Below, piece after piece: positions 15,788-24,293 of a stretch of DNA of 64,000 nucleotides. The translations under genes and the position numbers were made by a program. The stretch is from Rheinheimera hassiensis (GTDB taxonomy: Bacteria; Pseudomonadota; Gammaproteobacteria; Enterobacterales; Alteromonadaceae): assembly GCF_022436675.1 (NCBI RefSeq), contig NZ_JAKUJZ010000004.1, positions 460,886-524,885 on the forward strand, given 5' to 3'. Under the pieces are notes generated by a model, which saw only the letters and a list, made by a program, of their open reading frames with translations, searched no databases and was not told the origin of the DNA. Within the stretch, counting starts at the first letter, position 1. Each line of letters starts with the position of its first letter.

Positions 15788-15948
15788 AGTTCACCTGCCT
15801 GCAGCCTGATGTCTGCAAACACCCGCTGTACCCGTGCGATCAGTTCGTCATGCATCTGGGGGGCAGATGGCATGTAATCCGGGTGAGGTAATGTTGCGGT
15901 GTAGTCGCCAATCTCACTGATAATTAAACGTTCTGCTGTCTCTAACAT
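15784..15948 (-). CDS. small hypothetical early phage protein
   Basis: Fifty-four residues beginning MLETAERLIISEIGDYTATLP. The ATG at 15948 is preceded by CGGAG at good spacing, twelve bases after the stop of the 52-residue gene upstream, so it is chosen over a longer upstream frame. Overlaps the next gene by four bases. Function unknown. Confidence 0.6.
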   Translation of the reverse strand: MLETAERLIISEIGDYTATLPHPDYMPSAPQMHDELIARVQRVFADIRLQAGEL

Positions 15949-15959
15949 AATTACTCCGT

Positions 15960-16118
15960 TTATTCCCAAGGCTGCAGGCCAAGCTGCAGGCGCTTTGTAT
16001 TCCAAGATTCAACTAATGCCTTAGCATCCTCTGCGTCTGCAGCTGTTGGCTTGCTGTGGCCGCGCTCTGTTGCTAATTGCTCAGCCGTTGCCATTTCAAA
16101 CTCAGTTGGTTTTTGCAT
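15960..16118 (-). CDS. 52-residue early phage protein
   Basis: A short frame starting MQKPTEFEMATAEQLATERG and ending LQLGLQPWE. It fills the gap between two early genes and is followed after eleven bases by the next start, as expected in this tightly packed operon. Charged and helical, with no cysteines. The ribosome site is weak (GATGAGCAGCC). Supported by operon packing and by a sensible amino-acid mix rather than by a recognised family. Confidence 0.5.
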   Translation of the reverse strand: MQKPTEFEMATAEQLATERGHSKPTAADAEDAKALVESWNTKRLQLGLQPWE

Positions 16119-16187
16119 AGTGGCTGCTCATCAGTACCGGTGAACCACCACCGGCAGACGCCCCAAACTGCAGGGCGTTTCGCTTAG

Positions 16188-16664
16188 TCAACCGGGTTCT
16201 GTTTCCGGCGTTTTCAGAAAAAAAGCGTGGGTCAGCTCTAAGCCTTCAAGCTTTTTAAACTGGCGGCACAGCACTGAGGCTTTTGAGAAGTAAGGTAGAA
16301 ATATTTCCGTCTTTGCATGCAGGTTCGGAAAGTATTTTTTTGCGTCACGCTTACCAAAGTTCTTTTCAATTTCAGCAATTTTTTTAGGTGTATATACACT
16401 GAGTGTTTTTTTGCTCCACACCTGCGGTAAAAACTCTGGCATGTCGTCCGGTTTCTTATCAGTACGGCAAGCCCAGCCGCCTTTAATAACGCCATCTATA
16501 TAAACAACCAGCACTGTTGTGGACTCGCTTTTACGCTCACGGCTAACGCTAATCTCATGCCCTTGATAGCTGAATCTGATACTCACATAGACAGCCGCCA
16601 TTTCCTTTTCAATAGCAGCCCATTGCTCTTTAGTGATTAAGCTCACCGGCTTCTGTTGGCTCAT
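16188..16664 (-). CDS. hypothetical early phage protein
   Basis: A 158-residue protein with N-terminal helix (LITKEQWAAIEKEMAAVY), central strands (STTVLVVYIDGVIKGGWACRTD) and a Lys-rich part (YTPKKIAEIEKNFGKRDAKKYFPNL). No membrane segment. It lies in the early operon, four bases from the upstream gene. No family recognised. Confidence 0.65.
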   Translation of the reverse strand: MSQQKPVSLITKEQWAAIEKEMAAVYVSIRFSYQGHEISVSRERKSESTTVLVVYIDGVIKGGWACRTDKKPDDMPEFLPQVWSKKTLSVYTPKKIAEIEKNFGKRDAKKYFPNLHAKTEIFLPYFSKASVLCRQFKKLEGLELTHAFFLKTPETEPG

Positions 16665-16667
16665 GGC

Positions 16668-17162
16668 TTAGTCCTCGTCTATGGTGAATTGCGGGTGCTG
16701 GGTTATCAGAAGCTGCACCTGCGTTTTTGGCCGGTCTTCCATAAAGCTGCCCAGCCAAATAGCAAAATGCTGATCGCCGGACTCGTCCATTTCTGCCAGA
16801 GCATTGCGTACCATTTGCGCCAATGATGGTGACTCGCCGGCTAACCGGATTAAGCGCTCGTTGTCGTATTGCGCATCCAGTAGCGGGATGCCGCTTACAT
16901 CTGGCTCTACTACTTTTGGCGCTACAACCTTACCGGCTTCACACAGCTGTAAAACGTTCTCGTCTTGTTTGCTCAGATCCTTCTGATTGTCCAAAACTGT
17001 GAATGGCTTCCGGCCACCAAGCACCCATAGCAGGGCGTCGGCAACGCCTTGCTCGTAGGTTTTGGTTGGCTCGTTAGTGCCGTACTTTTCTTCAAGGCTG
17101 GTAGCCACCGCGATTTCAACGCGGATTTGCTCTTCGGTTGGCATGGCAGTGATAGCGCTCAT
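16668..17162 (-). CDS. hypothetical early phage protein
   Basis: A 164-residue acidic protein (EEQIRVEIAVATSLEEKYG; C-terminus QHPQFTIDED). The YEQGVADALLWVLGG segment is a motif seen in phage proteins of this type. The start overlaps the DUF3164 gene stop by four bases. Function unknown. Confidence 0.65.
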   Translation of the reverse strand: MSAITAMPTEEQIRVEIAVATSLEEKYGTNEPTKTYEQGVADALLWVLGGRKPFTVLDNQKDLSKQDENVLQLCEAGKVVAPKVVEPDVSGIPLLDAQYDNERLIRLAGESPSLAQMVRNALAEMDESGDQHFAIWLGSFMEDRPKTQVQLLITQHPQFTIDED

Positions 17163-17785
17163 AACGACACCGCCGCTAAATCTAGGGGGATTTGCTGATA
17201 CTGGTCGGTATCGCCAATGCGCTTGTACACGCGCACGTAGGCTTTACTGCCCACAACCTGAATGGCTTCGCCGATGGCGGTCATGGCTTTTAACCAGCGT
17301 GGGTCTTTGATGTCTAACCGGCGCAGGCCCAGCACGCGGGTGGTGCTGATATTGCCTTGCTTGTCGGCATCAAATGCGCCGTTAACGATCGCTTTAAGCT
17401 CTGAGCTGGCGCTGGCAGTCCAGTCTTTCAGACATTCATCAATAAGCGCTTTGGCTGCCTGCAGGCGCTCGTCAAAGCTGATGCTTTCATTAATGGCACG
17501 CACTATCTTGTACTGGCCGTCATAGCTGTACAGCGTAACGTTACCTTTTTTGCCGCCAACGGTAGCGTCGTATTGTTCGGCAGAAAGTTGCACAAAAGCC
17601 GCAATATCAGCAAAAGCCGTTTTCTTAAACGCTGCCAGCAGCGCGCTAAGTTCCTCAGATTTAGCTACCAGTTCTTTAACCAGAGCATCACGGGTTTTGT
17701 CTATTGGCCGTACTCTGTCCTCTGGTGTCAGTGAGCCTTTGGCGTCTTTCCAGTAACCGGCTGGGATGGTGTTTTGTTGGTTCAT
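17159..17785 (-). CDS. DUF3164 family phage protein
   Basis: A 208-residue DUF3164 protein. The signature is the N-terminal IPAGYWKDAKGSLTPEDRVRP and the RDALVKELV helix, followed by GGKKGNVTLYSYDGQYKIVRAIN. The family is encoded in the early region of Mu-like phages next to transposase genes; its biochemical role is not known. ATG at 17785 with AAGGAAA upstream. Confidence 0.87.
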   Translation of the reverse strand: MNQQNTIPAGYWKDAKGSLTPEDRVRPIDKTRDALVKELVAKSEELSALLAAFKKTAFADIAAFVQLSAEQYDATVGGKKGNVTLYSYDGQYKIVRAINESISFDERLQAAKALIDECLKDWTASASSELKAIVNGAFDADKQGNISTTRVLGLRRLDIKDPRWLKAMTAIGEAIQVVGSKAYVRVYKRIGDTDQYQQIPLDLAAVSL

Positions 17786-17795
17786 GGTGATTTCC

Positions 17796-18032
17796 TTAAT
17801 TTGCTTGGTGCCAATGCACTACACAGCTGCGCACTTGGGCGTAGAACGCCTGGCGCTGCTGGCCGTTAACGTTTTCAGTAAATGCCGCCGCGATTTGCTG
17901 CAGCTGCGGTGAGGGCTGTTGTATTTCGATAACAGCCCGTGTTTTGCGTGAGGTAACGCGCAGCACCTGGCAGCCCTGCTGGCGCAGCATTAGCTGCACG
18001 TTTTGTTTGTCTACGATGTTTTCTGCTTTCAT
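17796..18032 (-). CDS. small hypothetical early phage protein
   Basis: A 78-residue protein starting MKAENIVDKQNVQLMLRQQG. The ATG at 18032 has GAGG ten bases upstream and lies just behind the MuB stop, so it is preferred to an in-frame TTG at 18047. The sequence is Gln/Arg rich with a CVVHWHQAN C-terminus. No family recognised. Confidence 0.6.
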   Translation of the reverse strand: MKAENIVDKQNVQLMLRQQGCQVLRVTSRKTRAVIEIQQPSPQLQQIAAAFTENVNGQQRQAFYAQVRSCVVHWHQAN

Positions 18033-18043
18033 TGCTGCTTGCC

Positions 18044-18991
18044 TCAATCGTTGGTTTCTAGTTCAGCAAGTGCAGTGCGTAGCAATTGCTCTGTGATCAA
18101 CGCGCCTTTGGCAAACATGGCCGCCAGCTTGATTGTTTTGGTGAGTAGGCGCAGGCCACCGGGGCGCTCGCTAATTTGGATCATCACGTTCATTTCACTA
18201 CCGCCGCCCACGTTCCAGGCTTCGGCAATGGCGCGCACGTCTGTTACTTTGGTTTTATGAATGCCGCGCTTTTTGGCTATGCGGCTGAACAGCCGGGCAA
18301 AGTCTTCGTTACGGCGGCCACCGGTTAACTGGGTGTACACTTTGTTGTTACCCACCAGCGCCATGCCTATGCCGGTTTCTTCCTGCAGGATGCGCAGCTC
18401 TTCCAGCGTTGGGTAATCCAGGTGGTCGGCTTCATCCACAATTACTAAGCCTTCGCTGCCTTTCAGCCGCTGGCGTATTACACGGGCCAGTGGCCCTTTG
18501 GTGCGGGGCGCTTGCTCCATGCCAAGCTCCATAGCAATTTCGTACAGGCACTCTGTAAGGCTGCTGCGGCTTGGGCTGGCGGTTACTTTCCACACGTTGT
18601 TGTTAGTGCGCTGGTATTCGTCCAGCGTTTTGCTTTTGCCTACGCCGGATGCGCCGTAAATAACCACGATAGATTCAGTGATTTGGGCATAGGTAAGGTC
18701 GTCCATAATCAGCTTTGCTGTTGGTGTCATTACAAAGCCGGGGTCTATGCTGGGGTTGGCGTCGCGTTGTTCACGCAGGCGCAACCAGCTTTCTAACTTT
18801 TCAATAATTTTTGACGGATCGGCTTTGTATAAACCGTTCAACACCTGGCTTAGGGTTGAAGGCGATACACTGATTTCTTGTGCAACTTGCCCTGACGTAA
18901 CGCGCTTAGCGCTAATCAATGTGGTTACACGCATAATCACTTCAGTTTGTTGGCTTTCTGCCTTCGCTAGGCTGTGTACATTGGTCATCAT
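18044..18991 (-). CDS. transposition ATPase (MuB type)
   Basis: A 315-residue AAA ATPase that selects target DNA and activates the transposase. Residues 30-55 form a helix-turn-helix (TSGQVAQEISVSPSTLSQVLNG). Walker A is GASGVGKS (113-120), Walker B VIVDEAD (183-189), and arginine-finger candidates lie in FARLFSRIAKKRG. The family also gives target immunity. Encoded 31 bases downstream of the transposase, as in Mu. Confidence 0.93.
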   Translation of the reverse strand: MMTNVHSLAKAESQQTEVIMRVTTLISAKRVTSGQVAQEISVSPSTLSQVLNGLYKADPSKIIEKLESWLRLREQRDANPSIDPGFVMTPTAKLIMDDLTYAQITESIVVIYGASGVGKSKTLDEYQRTNNNVWKVTASPSRSSLTECLYEIAMELGMEQAPRTKGPLARVIRQRLKGSEGLVIVDEADHLDYPTLEELRILQEETGIGMALVGNNKVYTQLTGGRRNEDFARLFSRIAKKRGIHKTKVTDVRAIAEAWNVGGGSEMNVMIQISERPGGLRLLTKTIKLAAMFAKGALITEQLLRTALAELETND

Positions 18992-19022
18992 TAGTCCTTG
19001 TTATTGCTGTTTCAAATAGGGT

Positions 19023-21038
19023 TTAAATACGGTTTTTCTGTTTTAGCTCGCGCAGGTAAGCCACGCTTTCGCTGAAGTTCGCGGCGCACTCTGCTTTGTG
19101 TTCGTTCTCGGGGTTGGCCAGTTGGTCGTGGTCGTAGGCAATGGCTGTTGCGGTGTTGCCCCGTACAGCCGGGCGCATCATCATTACCACTTTGGTTTCA
19201 GGGATAACTTCCTCTTCAACAGGGCGCATCATGGCGGCCAGCTCAAGCGAGTCGATACTGACCTTGGCTTGTGCAGCCAGCTTGTTTGCCTTGGTAAATT
19301 GAGTGCGCTTACGCTTGGTTTCCCGTGCTGCCTGGGTGTCACCAAAGCCCACTTTTTCTAGGCATTCAGCAGTGCAGATGTGCACACCGTTGAGGGCGTA
19401 AATTTCTACTGCGTCGTGCAGCTTTAGCGGGTCAAAACGGGCCACCAGTTTCTGGCCAACGTAGTTCATCATGGTGTCATTGAAGTAGCGGTTTTTACGG
19501 CCCTTCAAGCTGCCGCCTGCATCAAGCACTATGGTGCCGTGCTTCGACACGGTTACGGCTTCTGCTTGCAGCATCATCAGTTGCAGTTGTGCTGTGGTGG
19601 CTTTGCGTATTTCAGCGGTTTCGTAACTGGCATTAAATGCCTGGTCAAAGCTCATAAAGCCTTTGCAAATTTCGGTATCGCGGTTGGCCTTGGCGTTGAA
19701 CATTTCAACACCCTTGGCAATGGCTTGTAAGAAGTCTTCTGCTGCTATGGCTTTGCTGCCGTAGTTGTCTGGCTTTGCCATTGGGTTAGGGCCGGTGTAA
19801 GCGCCACGGCAGATCGGGTGTTTGTCGATGTATTCTTCAAGGCCACCCACGCCAAAGGTACGCTCTATCGGTTTGGCCTGGCCGTGGCCCTTGCCAAAGA
19901 TCACGCTGGACCAATGCAGGTTAATGCCCATCATCGGGATGATGCCTAACGGATCATCTTCTTTAACTTTGAAGCGGTACCGGTTTGGTACACCCCCGGT
20001 CATCCATTTGTTGGCGGCGGCGCGGGTGTTATCTATGGTGATTTCTTTAGGCACACCGTACTTTGCAAATACATCCATCAGCGACAAACGGATGCTGTCG
20101 GTGTTCTCGCTGATATCACAGCGCCAACCTACAATTTTGCGGCTACGAATGTCCTGCCAGAACCATGTTTTAGGGCGCAGGATTTCGCCGTTAAACCACT
20201 TCACAAATACGTTGTGTTGGTAGCCATCGCCATTTAACCACTCCATGGCGTGGATGCCTTCAACTGTGCGTTCTTGTGGCGGGTAAAGCTGGTGTAAGGC
20301 GTGTTCGCCTTCACGCAGCAGCACCAGTTGCTGTGCCGGTACTTCGTGGGCCATGCGCCGTGCCAGGCTTTTTAAACTGGGTATCTCCCAGCCTTTACCT
20401 TTGGCCGCGTCCAGTAAACGCTCGTAGCTTACGGTCATGGCTGGTTGTTCCAGGCTCAGGTAGTCGGCTTTAAACAGCTCCCACGCTTGCGGCGTAATAA
20501 ACGCAAACTGGTTTTTCTTTTTAGACTGCGACGCCTCAAAGTGCTTAGGCAGCAGCGCTGGTGCCCAGTCGGCTTCGTCGTAACCTTTAACCATGGCGCA
20601 GTGACGGCGCAGCGTGCTAAGCGCTACATTGTATTGCGCACACACAGAGTCATAAGCATCCATCAAACTGACGCCATTACGCTTTAATGCAAACACGGCT
20701 TTTACAGCCAGCAAGGCTTGTTGTGCTTTCTCTTTAGCGGCGTGGTTGTTCTTGTTCCAACGCGCCCAAAGCGCTTCGCTGCAATAGGTTTCACTCGCTT
20801 TCTTTTGCGGGATAGTTACCAGCTGTTCGCCAACTTTTATCTGGCCTTTAATTTTGTAGAGCGCGGTTTGAGTTGCAGAGGGTAATAAGCTGATGTGGTA
20901 TTCAGTCCCTTTCGTCCCTTGTCTTTTGCGTGCCAGTTCCGGATTTTCACTGGCCAGTTTTTTTAATTGCTCGCGCACATTTCTGTCAGATCCCGGCAAG
21001 CCAACAACGCCGGCTAATTCACTCGCTAATAGCCACAT
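19023..21038 (-). CDS. DDE transposase (MuA type)
   Basis: A 671-residue transposase, close to the 663 of MuA. An N-terminal Mu-type helix-turn-helix (residues 1-60, MWLLASELAGVVGLPGSDRN...) is followed by end-binding domains and the catalytic core with Asp271 (NGDGYQHN), Asp336 (TIDNTRA) and Glu392 (KPIERTFG), spaced like MuA. The C-terminus is the domain that contacts MuB and the unfolding factor ClpX in Mu. It drives integration and replicative transposition. All catalytic residues are present. Confidence 0.96.
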   Translation of the reverse strand: MWLLASELAGVVGLPGSDRNVREQLKKLASENPELARKRQGTKGTEYHISLLPSATQTALYKIKGQIKVGEQLVTIPQKKASETYCSEALWARWNKNNHAAKEKAQQALLAVKAVFALKRNGVSLMDAYDSVCAQYNVALSTLRRHCAMVKGYDEADWAPALLPKHFEASQSKKKNQFAFITPQAWELFKADYLSLEQPAMTVSYERLLDAAKGKGWEIPSLKSLARRMAHEVPAQQLVLLREGEHALHQLYPPQERTVEGIHAMEWLNGDGYQHNVFVKWFNGEILRPKTWFWQDIRSRKIVGWRCDISENTDSIRLSLMDVFAKYGVPKEITIDNTRAAANKWMTGGVPNRYRFKVKEDDPLGIIPMMGINLHWSSVIFGKGHGQAKPIERTFGVGGLEEYIDKHPICRGAYTGPNPMAKPDNYGSKAIAAEDFLQAIAKGVEMFNAKANRDTEICKGFMSFDQAFNASYETAEIRKATTAQLQLMMLQAEAVTVSKHGTIVLDAGGSLKGRKNRYFNDTMMNYVGQKLVARFDPLKLHDAVEIYALNGVHICTAECLEKVGFGDTQAARETKRKRTQFTKANKLAAQAKVSIDSLELAAMMRPVEEEVIPETKVVMMMRPAVRGNTATAIAYDHDQLANPENEHKAECAANFSESVAYLRELKQKNRI

Positions 21039-21050
21039 ACGAATTCCTCC

Positions 21051-21308
21051 TTAACTCGCTGCGCGCAATGCTTTGTAACGGCTGGGCCAAACCTCTTCGG
21101 GTTTCATATCTATAGCCGTTGCAATAATTTCTTCACCTTTAGGCCACGGCGAACGCAGTGCATTAGCCAGTGTGTTTTCGCTTAACCCTGCGTCCCTTGA
21201 TAGCTGACGAACGGACAAACCGCGTTTTTTTAACGCAGCTATGATGTCGGCCCGATGCCAATCTCTTCCATATTGTTCGCTTTTTTGAGAGACTGATTCA
21301 TTACTCAA
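21051..21308 (-). CDS. ner: Ner-like early regulator
   Basis: An 85-residue helix-turn-helix protein of the Nlp/Ner family (WHRADIIAALKKRGLSVRQLSRDAGLS ... MKPEEVWPSRY). Ner turns down early and repressor transcription after induction. It is the first leftward gene, twelve bases before the transposase. The start is TTG at 21308, behind TAAGGG; the nearby ATG is out of frame. Two direct copies of CTTAGTAACC lie just upstream. Confidence 0.88.
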   Translation of the reverse strand: MSNESVSQKSEQYGRDWHRADIIAALKKRGLSVRQLSRDAGLSENTLANALRSPWPKGEEIIATAIDMKPEEVWPSRYKALRAAS

Positions 21309-21344
21309 CTTAGTAACCCTTATAAGTTGCTTTACTTAGTAACC
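21308..21344. promoter_or_regulatory. direct repeats in the early promoter region
   Basis: The sequence ACTTAGTAACC occurs at 21308-21318 and again at 21334-21344, 26 bases apart, in front of ner. Repeats at this place are likely binding sites for Ner or the repressor. Which protein binds is not visible. Confidence 0.55.
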
Positions 21345-21373
21345 ACATAATTGATCAAATGGATGAATCGGTC

Positions 21374-21416
21374 AATAGCAACGGATGATTTATTTGCAAT
21401 AGCATCCGTTGCTATT
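21374..21416. promoter_or_regulatory. inverted repeat between ner and repressor (operator candidate)
   Basis: A perfect 14-base inverted repeat: AATAGCAACGGATG (21374-21387) and its complement (21403-21416), 15 bases apart, just upstream of the repressor ATG at 21439. A further copy of GCATCCGTTG lies at 21505-21514 inside the repressor gene. Placement and spacing fit operators for the phage repressor. Confidence 0.65.
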
Positions 21417-21438
21417 TTTCAAAGCCTTGGATTTAAAA

Positions 21439-22212
21439 ATGACTAATGACAGTGAAAACATAGAGTTAAAAGAATCGGACGCAGGCGCGACAAAAACGGA
21501 TCAAGCATCCGTTGATGGCAGTGTGAAACGGTCGATGTGGTTTATTGCATCCGAATTGGCAGGGCACGGAAGTTTCCCCACTTCCGATAGGTGGACCAGA
21601 GACCATTTAAAGGATTTGGCAGCTGGCAAAGAGCACCTGTGCAGGAAGCGCAGAGGCACAAAGGCAATGGAATATCACATAAGCTTGCTGCCGGCTGACA
21701 CACAGCGAAGCTTGCTGGGTGACAATGCAGACCAGATAAACGAAGCGCCTCAGCCTTATTCATCCATACCTATTGTTTCTGATTTTCTGGACGAGTTTGC
21801 TTTGATACCTGGTTACAGAATTCAAGTCTCAGCTGGGCATGGTTCGTTAAATCCAGACCAGCTGAACCCGGTAAGGCATTTGGCATTTAGGCGCAAGTGG
21901 TTGAAGTACAGGGGCTTCAATGAACATGAGTTAGCGATAGTGTGGGCCAAAGGCGACAGCATGGAGCCAACCATTCATAGCAATGACACCCTTGTCGTTC
22001 ACTTGGGCCGCAACACTCCGGCAGACGGCCACATCTACATTTTCAGAAACGGTGACGAGTTATTTGTGAAGCGCTACCAAAGCGTGCTGGGCACCTGGCG
22101 CTTGATAAGCGACAATAGTTTTTACAGCGCCTACGACATTCCAAAACACGAGCAGTCCAACTTTCAAGTCGTCGGGCAAGTGGTCCATATAGCTAAAGAC
22201 TTGGGCGATTAA
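21439..22212 (+). CDS. phage repressor: Mu-type HTH fused to LexA-type S24 peptidase
   Basis: A 257-residue protein with two domains. Residues 33-93 (MWFIASELAGHGSFPTSDRW ... YHISLLPADTQR) closely resemble the N-terminus of the MuA protein in this phage, the Mu-type helix-turn-helix. Residues 120-257 are a LexA/UmuD-like S24 autoprotease with Ser174 (GDSMEP) and Lys211 (FVKRY); a possible cleavage site is Ala132-Gly133. It should keep the prophage silent and be inactivated by RecA during DNA damage. Mu's own repressor lacks this protease. ATG at 21439 is preferred over a TTG at 21409 lying inside the inverted repeat. Confidence 0.88.
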   Translation: MTNDSENIELKESDAGATKTDQASVDGSVKRSMWFIASELAGHGSFPTSDRWTRDHLKDLAAGKEHLCRKRRGTKAMEYHISLLPADTQRSLLGDNADQINEAPQPYSSIPIVSDFLDEFALIPGYRIQVSAGHGSLNPDQLNPVRHLAFRRKWLKYRGFNEHELAIVWAKGDSMEPTIHSNDTLVVHLGRNTPADGHIYIFRNGDELFVKRYQSVLGTWRLISDNSFYSAYDIPKHEQSNFQVVGQVVHIAKDLGD

Positions 22213-22337
22213 TTTAAAGTTTAAACAGGGTTTAAAGTGCATTCCAACGCTGCAATCCAGTGCTCAATTTACCAGGCCAAATCATCACTTTTTAAATTCA
22301 TTGCTCAAACCTGCTGATTTTAAAAAACGATTTAAAT

Positions 22338-22375
22338 AAAAAAGGGACCCAAGTTTTAAAACCCTTGAGTCCCTT
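22338..22375 (-). terminator. - strand terminator near the phage left end
   Basis: Twelve-base stem (22342-22353 with 22364-22375, one mismatch), ten-base loop, and six A at 22338-22343 that read as T on the - strand. No intact - strand gene now lies to its right; only a short coding remnant does. Confidence 0.7.
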
Positions 22376-22382
22376 GCAATTA

Positions 22383-22454
22383 CTAGCGTTGGCCAATTTT
22401 ACGATCCCACTTAATCCACTTAGATCCAATCTGATCCCTAACATTACTCAGTGT
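22383..22454 (-). pseudogene. possible 3' remnant of a lost gene
   Basis: On the - strand an open 24-codon tail reads TLSNVRDQIGSKWIKWDR... ending KIGQR and a stop at 22383, directly followed by a well-formed terminator. Upstream the frame is closed by a stop and then runs into the chemoreceptor promoter region. The gene it came from is not recognised; coding character is inferred from the peptide and the terminator. Confidence 0.3.
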
Positions 22455-22518
22455 TCATTTAACTAGACCCTATACACTGGTATTGAAATCAACAGGAATA
22501 TAAATGTGCAGGTAACAT

Positions 22519-24141
22519 ATGATTAGAGATATTAAAATAGGCATTCGTTCAGCGCTGTTTTTCGGCCTTCTGGGGTTGATTACGCTGGTATTAGGCGTAT
22601 TTTCCATCATGCAGTTGTCAAAGATTAATGACAGCACCGATATACTAACATTACATCGGATCCCGGCGCTGTCTAACGCAGCCGAGCTTAGACGACATAC
22701 TCTACGCAGTCAGATTTTAATTAACGAGCTGTCTGATGCTCAAAATCAGCAGGAACGAAACAGCCTGAAACAACAGCTAGTTGTTGTAGAGAGCGAATAT
22801 ACCGAAGCAGAAAAACGCATGGAGCCTTTGGCACGCAGTGCTGAAGCAAAACAATTGCTGGATAAAGTCAGGCGTTTGCATGATGCTTTTATGGCTACTT
22901 TACCGGAGTTATACCGGTTGTCGGATGCACAAAACGTTGTTGAAGCCTTGGCCTACCGGCGTAATACCCTGATTCCTGCGGCGCAGCAGCTTATTGCCAC
23001 ATTAGATGAACTCGGCCAGTTTCAGTTACGCCGCGCTGATGATGTGAACAATCAGGCAACGCAAACTTACACCAACTCAAAAACCGCACTGGTTACCGGT
23101 ATTATTATTACACTGGTTTTGCTTAGCTTGCTGGCTTTTGTTTATAGCCGCAGTTTAATACTGCCATTACACTATGCCGTAAAAGTGGCGCGGCGGGTTG
23201 CGGGTGGTGATTTAACCGAGCAAATAAACGACAATCATAAAGACGAAGCAGCAGATATGCTACGTGCTTTAGCTGATATGCAAGCACAGCTGCGCGATAC
23301 GTTAAGCTTGATCAGTGACTCTTCACAACAACTGGCCACGACATCTGAAGAGTTAAGCGTGGTAACTAACCAATCTACCCAAATTGTGACGGAGCAAAGC
23401 GATCAGTTAGAGCAAGCCGCTACAGCGGTGACTGAACTGACCACTGCTATCGAAGAGGTTGCCCGTAACGCTAACTCTACCAGCGATACGGCGGAAACTG
23501 CTGATGAGAAAACCCAGTTAGGTCAGGCAAAAATTAATGAGACAATCAGTACTATCGAAACACTGACATCAGATATTCAGCGTTCAGCCGATGGTGTATT
23601 AAAGCTGGCCGGCAACATCAAAAATATAGGTTCAGTACTTGATGTTATCAGAGCTATTGCTGATCAAACTAACTTGCTGGCGTTAAACGCTGCTATTGAG
23701 GCTGCGCGTGCCGGAGACAGCGGCCGAGGCTTTGCCGTCGTTGCCGATGAGGTACGTGCCCTGGCTTACCGGACACAGGAATCTACTAAAGAAATTGAGC
23801 AGATGATTAATGCAGTGCAGGCTGAAACCAATAACGCCGTAGACAATATGAACAGCAGCAACCAGCGTGCTGCGTCTACTCTGGTAGTCGCTAATGATGC
23901 CGGCGTGGCATTTAGTGAAATTACCCGCTTGATCAGTCAGATTAGCGATCAAAATGTCACTATTGCCAGTGCTGCAGAAGAGCAGGCCACGGTTGCCCGC
24001 GAAGTAGATAAAAACCTGGTGCATATCCGCGATTTATCTTTGCAAACCGCCGCAGGCTCTAACCAGACCAATGCATCCAGTGCAGAGCTGGCAAAACTAG
24101 CCGAGCAGTTAAATGAGCTGGTGCTGCGTTTTAAAATCTGA
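22519..24141 (+). CDS. methyl-accepting chemotaxis protein
   Basis: A 540-residue inner-membrane chemoreceptor. Membrane helices at about 11-31 and 190-209 flank a periplasmic four-helix ligand domain. A HAMP domain (about 211-263) leads to the cytoplasmic signalling coiled coil with its conserved tip ([18 protein letters not shown]), which contacts CheA and CheW. No ligand can be assigned. It lies immediately beyond the prophage and is followed by a terminator, so it is a single transcription unit. Confidence 0.95.
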   Translation: MIRDIKIGIRSALFFGLLGLITLVLGVFSIMQLSKINDSTDILTLHRIPALSNAAELRRHTLRSQILINELSDAQNQQERNSLKQQLVVVESEYTEAEKRMEPLARSAEAKQLLDKVRRLHDAFMATLPELYRLSDAQNVVEALAYRRNTLIPAAQQLIATLDELGQFQLRRADDVNNQATQTYTNSKTALVTGIIITLVLLSLLAFVYSRSLILPLHYAVKVARRVAGGDLTEQINDNHKDEAADMLRALADMQAQLRDTLSLISDSSQQLATTSEELSVVTNQSTQIVTEQSDQLEQAATAVTELTTAIEEVARNANSTSDTAETADEKTQLGQAKINETISTIETLTSDIQRSADGVLKLAGNIKNIGSVLDVIRAIADQTNLLALNAAIEAARAGDSGRGFAVVADEVRALAYRTQESTKEIEQMINAVQAETNNAVDNMNSSNQRAASTLVVANDAGVAFSEITRLISQISDQNVTIASAAEEQATVAREVDKNLVHIRDLSLQTAAGSNQTNASSAELAKLAEQLNELVLRFKI

Positions 24142-24195
24142 TCACCGCGGTCCAACTGTGATACACGGTTGGGTGGCTTAGGTTCAGTTTAAGCT

Positions 24196-24226
24196 AAACA
24201 AGCCGCTCATTTTGAGCGGTTTGTTT
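24196..24226 (+). terminator. terminator after the chemoreceptor
   Basis: Fourteen-base stem AAACAAGCCGCTCA with TGAGCGGTTTGTTT around a three-base loop, 55 bases behind the chemoreceptor stop. Confidence 0.8.
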
Positions 24227-24293
24227 CCAGGCCAACAATAATAAGCAAGTTGTCATAAATTTGCCTTACAGCCGTGTTATAACTGCGCCCGTT

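Larger units (their letters stand above)
22213..22518. other. phage left end region and host junction (no gene)
   Basis: This 306-base stretch separates the repressor from the chemoreceptor. In Mu the left end lies shortly behind the repressor gene, so attL should fall here. Seen: a 17-base motif at 22220-22236 shared with 6404-6420, several TTTAAA-containing segments in both orientations (22231, 22291, 22331) that could be transposase sites, a - strand terminator at 22338-22375, and a 3' coding remnant on the - strand (22383-22454). The exact junction cannot be fixed without the other end. Confidence 0.5.

Noticed and set aside
24250..24283. Promoter directly before sixA (TTGTCA ... TATAAC)
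   Set aside because: The spacer would be 22 bases, too long for a convincing sigma-70 promoter.
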